A DNA stretch of 64,000 nucleotides from contig JAGYIX010000006.1 in the NCBI GenBank assembly GCA_018402205.1, positions 62,001 through 126,000 on the forward strand. Direction: 5' to 3'. This stretch comes from Flavobacteriaceae bacterium (lineage in GTDB: Bacteria; Bacteroidota; Bacteroidia; Flavobacteriales; Flavobacteriaceae). The notes under the pieces were generated by a model. The model did not search any database and was not told the origin of the DNA. It saw nothing but the letters and a program-made list of their open reading frames with translations. A program made the translations under genes and the position numbers. Shown piece by piece: positions 63,281 through 64,000 of the stretch (positions are counted from its first letter, which is position 1; the number at the start of each line of letters is the position of its first letter).

Positions 63281-64000
63281 GAAAGGGCTTCTTTAAAGAG
63301 TGTATACTTCAGCAATGTTTCTATTAAAAGCAGTCCGAGGGCTAATAGCACCCAGGTTCGAAAGTGCTCATCATACGTATAAAATGAAAATTCTTCAATT
63401 TCTGTTTTTTCTAGTTGGTTGATCTGCTCATAAATGGCCTCTAGACTTTCGTTGTCGGTTGCTCGATAATAGGCCCCTCCGGTGAGTTTGGCAATTTCTT
63501 CTAGCAGCGATTCATCTATTTCTACGGTGCGCATGCCGTACCTGAAACTTCCGTCTGCATTATAGGCGATCGGAGTAAGCGCATTTCCGTTGGTACCGAT
63601 GCCTATGGTATATATCTTGATTTCGTACTCCAAAGCTAAATTTGCTGCGGTTTGCGGCTCAATAAATCCACTGTTATTGACTCCATCAGTAAGAAGAATA
63701 ATCACCTTTGAAAGGCCATCACTTTCTTTTAGCCGATTAACAGCAGTGGCAAGTCCCATTCCGATTGCAGTGCCGTCTTCTATAGCTCCATAATTGAGCT
63801 CTTTGAGCGCTGAAAGAGTGATTTCAGTATCTGTGGTTAGCGGAGTTTTGGTGTAACTCTCTCCTGCGTACACCACAATTCCTAAACGGTCATTTAAACG
63901 CTCTAAGACAAAGGTAGAGGCGACCTCTTTCAGGGCTTCGAGCCTATTGGGTTTAAGATCTTTAGCAAGCATGCTCGAGCTAACGTCTATAGATAAAACG
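63277..64000 (-). CDS. batA: BatA-like von Willebrand factor A protein (partial)
   Basis: Only the C-terminal 241 residues are in the window. In-frame sequence continues to the last base and reads VLSIDVSSSMLAKDLKPNRLEALK, so the DxSxS metal site is inside. The VWA domain is nearly complete, followed by a C-terminal transmembrane helix (about 20 residues before the end). It is the first visible gene of the bat operon; the upstream MoxR and DUF58 genes, usual in flavobacteria, should follow beyond the window. Confidence 0.86.
   Translation of the reverse strand, partial: VLSIDVSSSMLAKDLKPNRLEALKEVASTFVLERLNDRLGIVVYAGESYTKTPLTTDTEITLSALKELNYGAIEDGTAIGMGLATAVNRLKESDGLSKVIILLTDGVNNSGFIEPQTAANLALEYEIKIYTIGIGTNGNALTPIAYNADGSFRYGMRTVEIDESLLEEIAKLTGGAYYRATDNESLEAIYEQINQLEKTEIEEFSFYTYDEHFRTWVLLALGLLLIETLLKYTLFKEALS

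Overview
The window looks like a chromosome segment of a member of the Bacteroidota, most likely of the order Flavobacteriales. The grounds are gene content and order: dut, nucleotidyltransferase, DUF4292 lipoprotein and EnvC in a row; an IPExxxVDY-type protein after rnc; an OmpA protein with thrombospondin-type-3 repeats beside kbl; a bat (aerotolerance) operon; a transcarbamylase of the N-acyl-ornithine type in the arginine cluster. Many genes also lack a Shine-Dalgarno sequence and are preceded by the Bacteroidota -7 promoter element TAnnTTTG. I see no phage, insertion sequence, CRISPR array or rRNA. Coding density is very high.

Layout. 1-3.7 kb: end of a polysaccharide flippase, dut, a sugar nucleotidyltransferase, a lipoprotein and an EnvC-like LytM protein. 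3.7-13.7 kb: thioesterase, HU-type membrane protein, dprA, trpS, plsC, recA, trhO, ricT, penicillin-binding protein 1A. 13.7-23.8 kb: prolyl oligopeptidase, asd, alr, tdk, a 59-residue orphan protein, rsmI, an OsmC-like protein, recJ, lpxH, an enoyl-CoA hydratase and a GNAT protein. 23.9-28.2 kb is the most accessory part: a beta-barrel protein, a mosaic lipoprotein, tRNA-Ala(GGC) with a terminator, a 111-bp structured tandem repeat and a Gfo/Idh/MocA oxidoreductase. 28.3-37.2 kb: a nine-gene arginine operon (acyltransferase, argG, argC, proC, argD, argF', argB, argE, argH). 37.2-45.6 kb: an AddAB-like helicase/nuclease pair with ompA and kbl between the two genes. 45.7-50.2 kb: sodA and a purine-linked group (purN, rnhA, pfkB-type kinase, amidophosphoribosyltransferase). 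50.3-56.1 kb: acpP, fabF, rnc, IPExxxVDY protein, pyk, CYTH protein, pheS. 56.2-64 kb: a SulP transporter facing a beta-carbonic anhydrase, then batE-D-C-B-A running off the end.

The most interesting observation is ahead of the arginine operon. A well-spaced Bacteroidota promoter (TTTG, 19 bp, TAGTTTTA) is followed within 9 bp by an 18-codon reading frame, MNALQHLSLPIRRFRRRP, with five arginine codons in a six-codon stretch. It has the form of an attenuation leader peptide that senses arginine supply, probably translated from a leaderless or nearly leaderless mRNA. The transcarbamylase in the same operon has alanine at the residue known to decide between acetyl- and succinyl-ornithine, which suggests a succinylated pathway.

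Nine genes (trpS, alr, osmC-like, recJ, a lipoprotein gene, addA, purN, pheS and probably a small membrane protein gene) are each interrupted by a single-base length error in a homopolymer run. Several are essential, so these are most likely sequencing errors. I annotate each as one gene.
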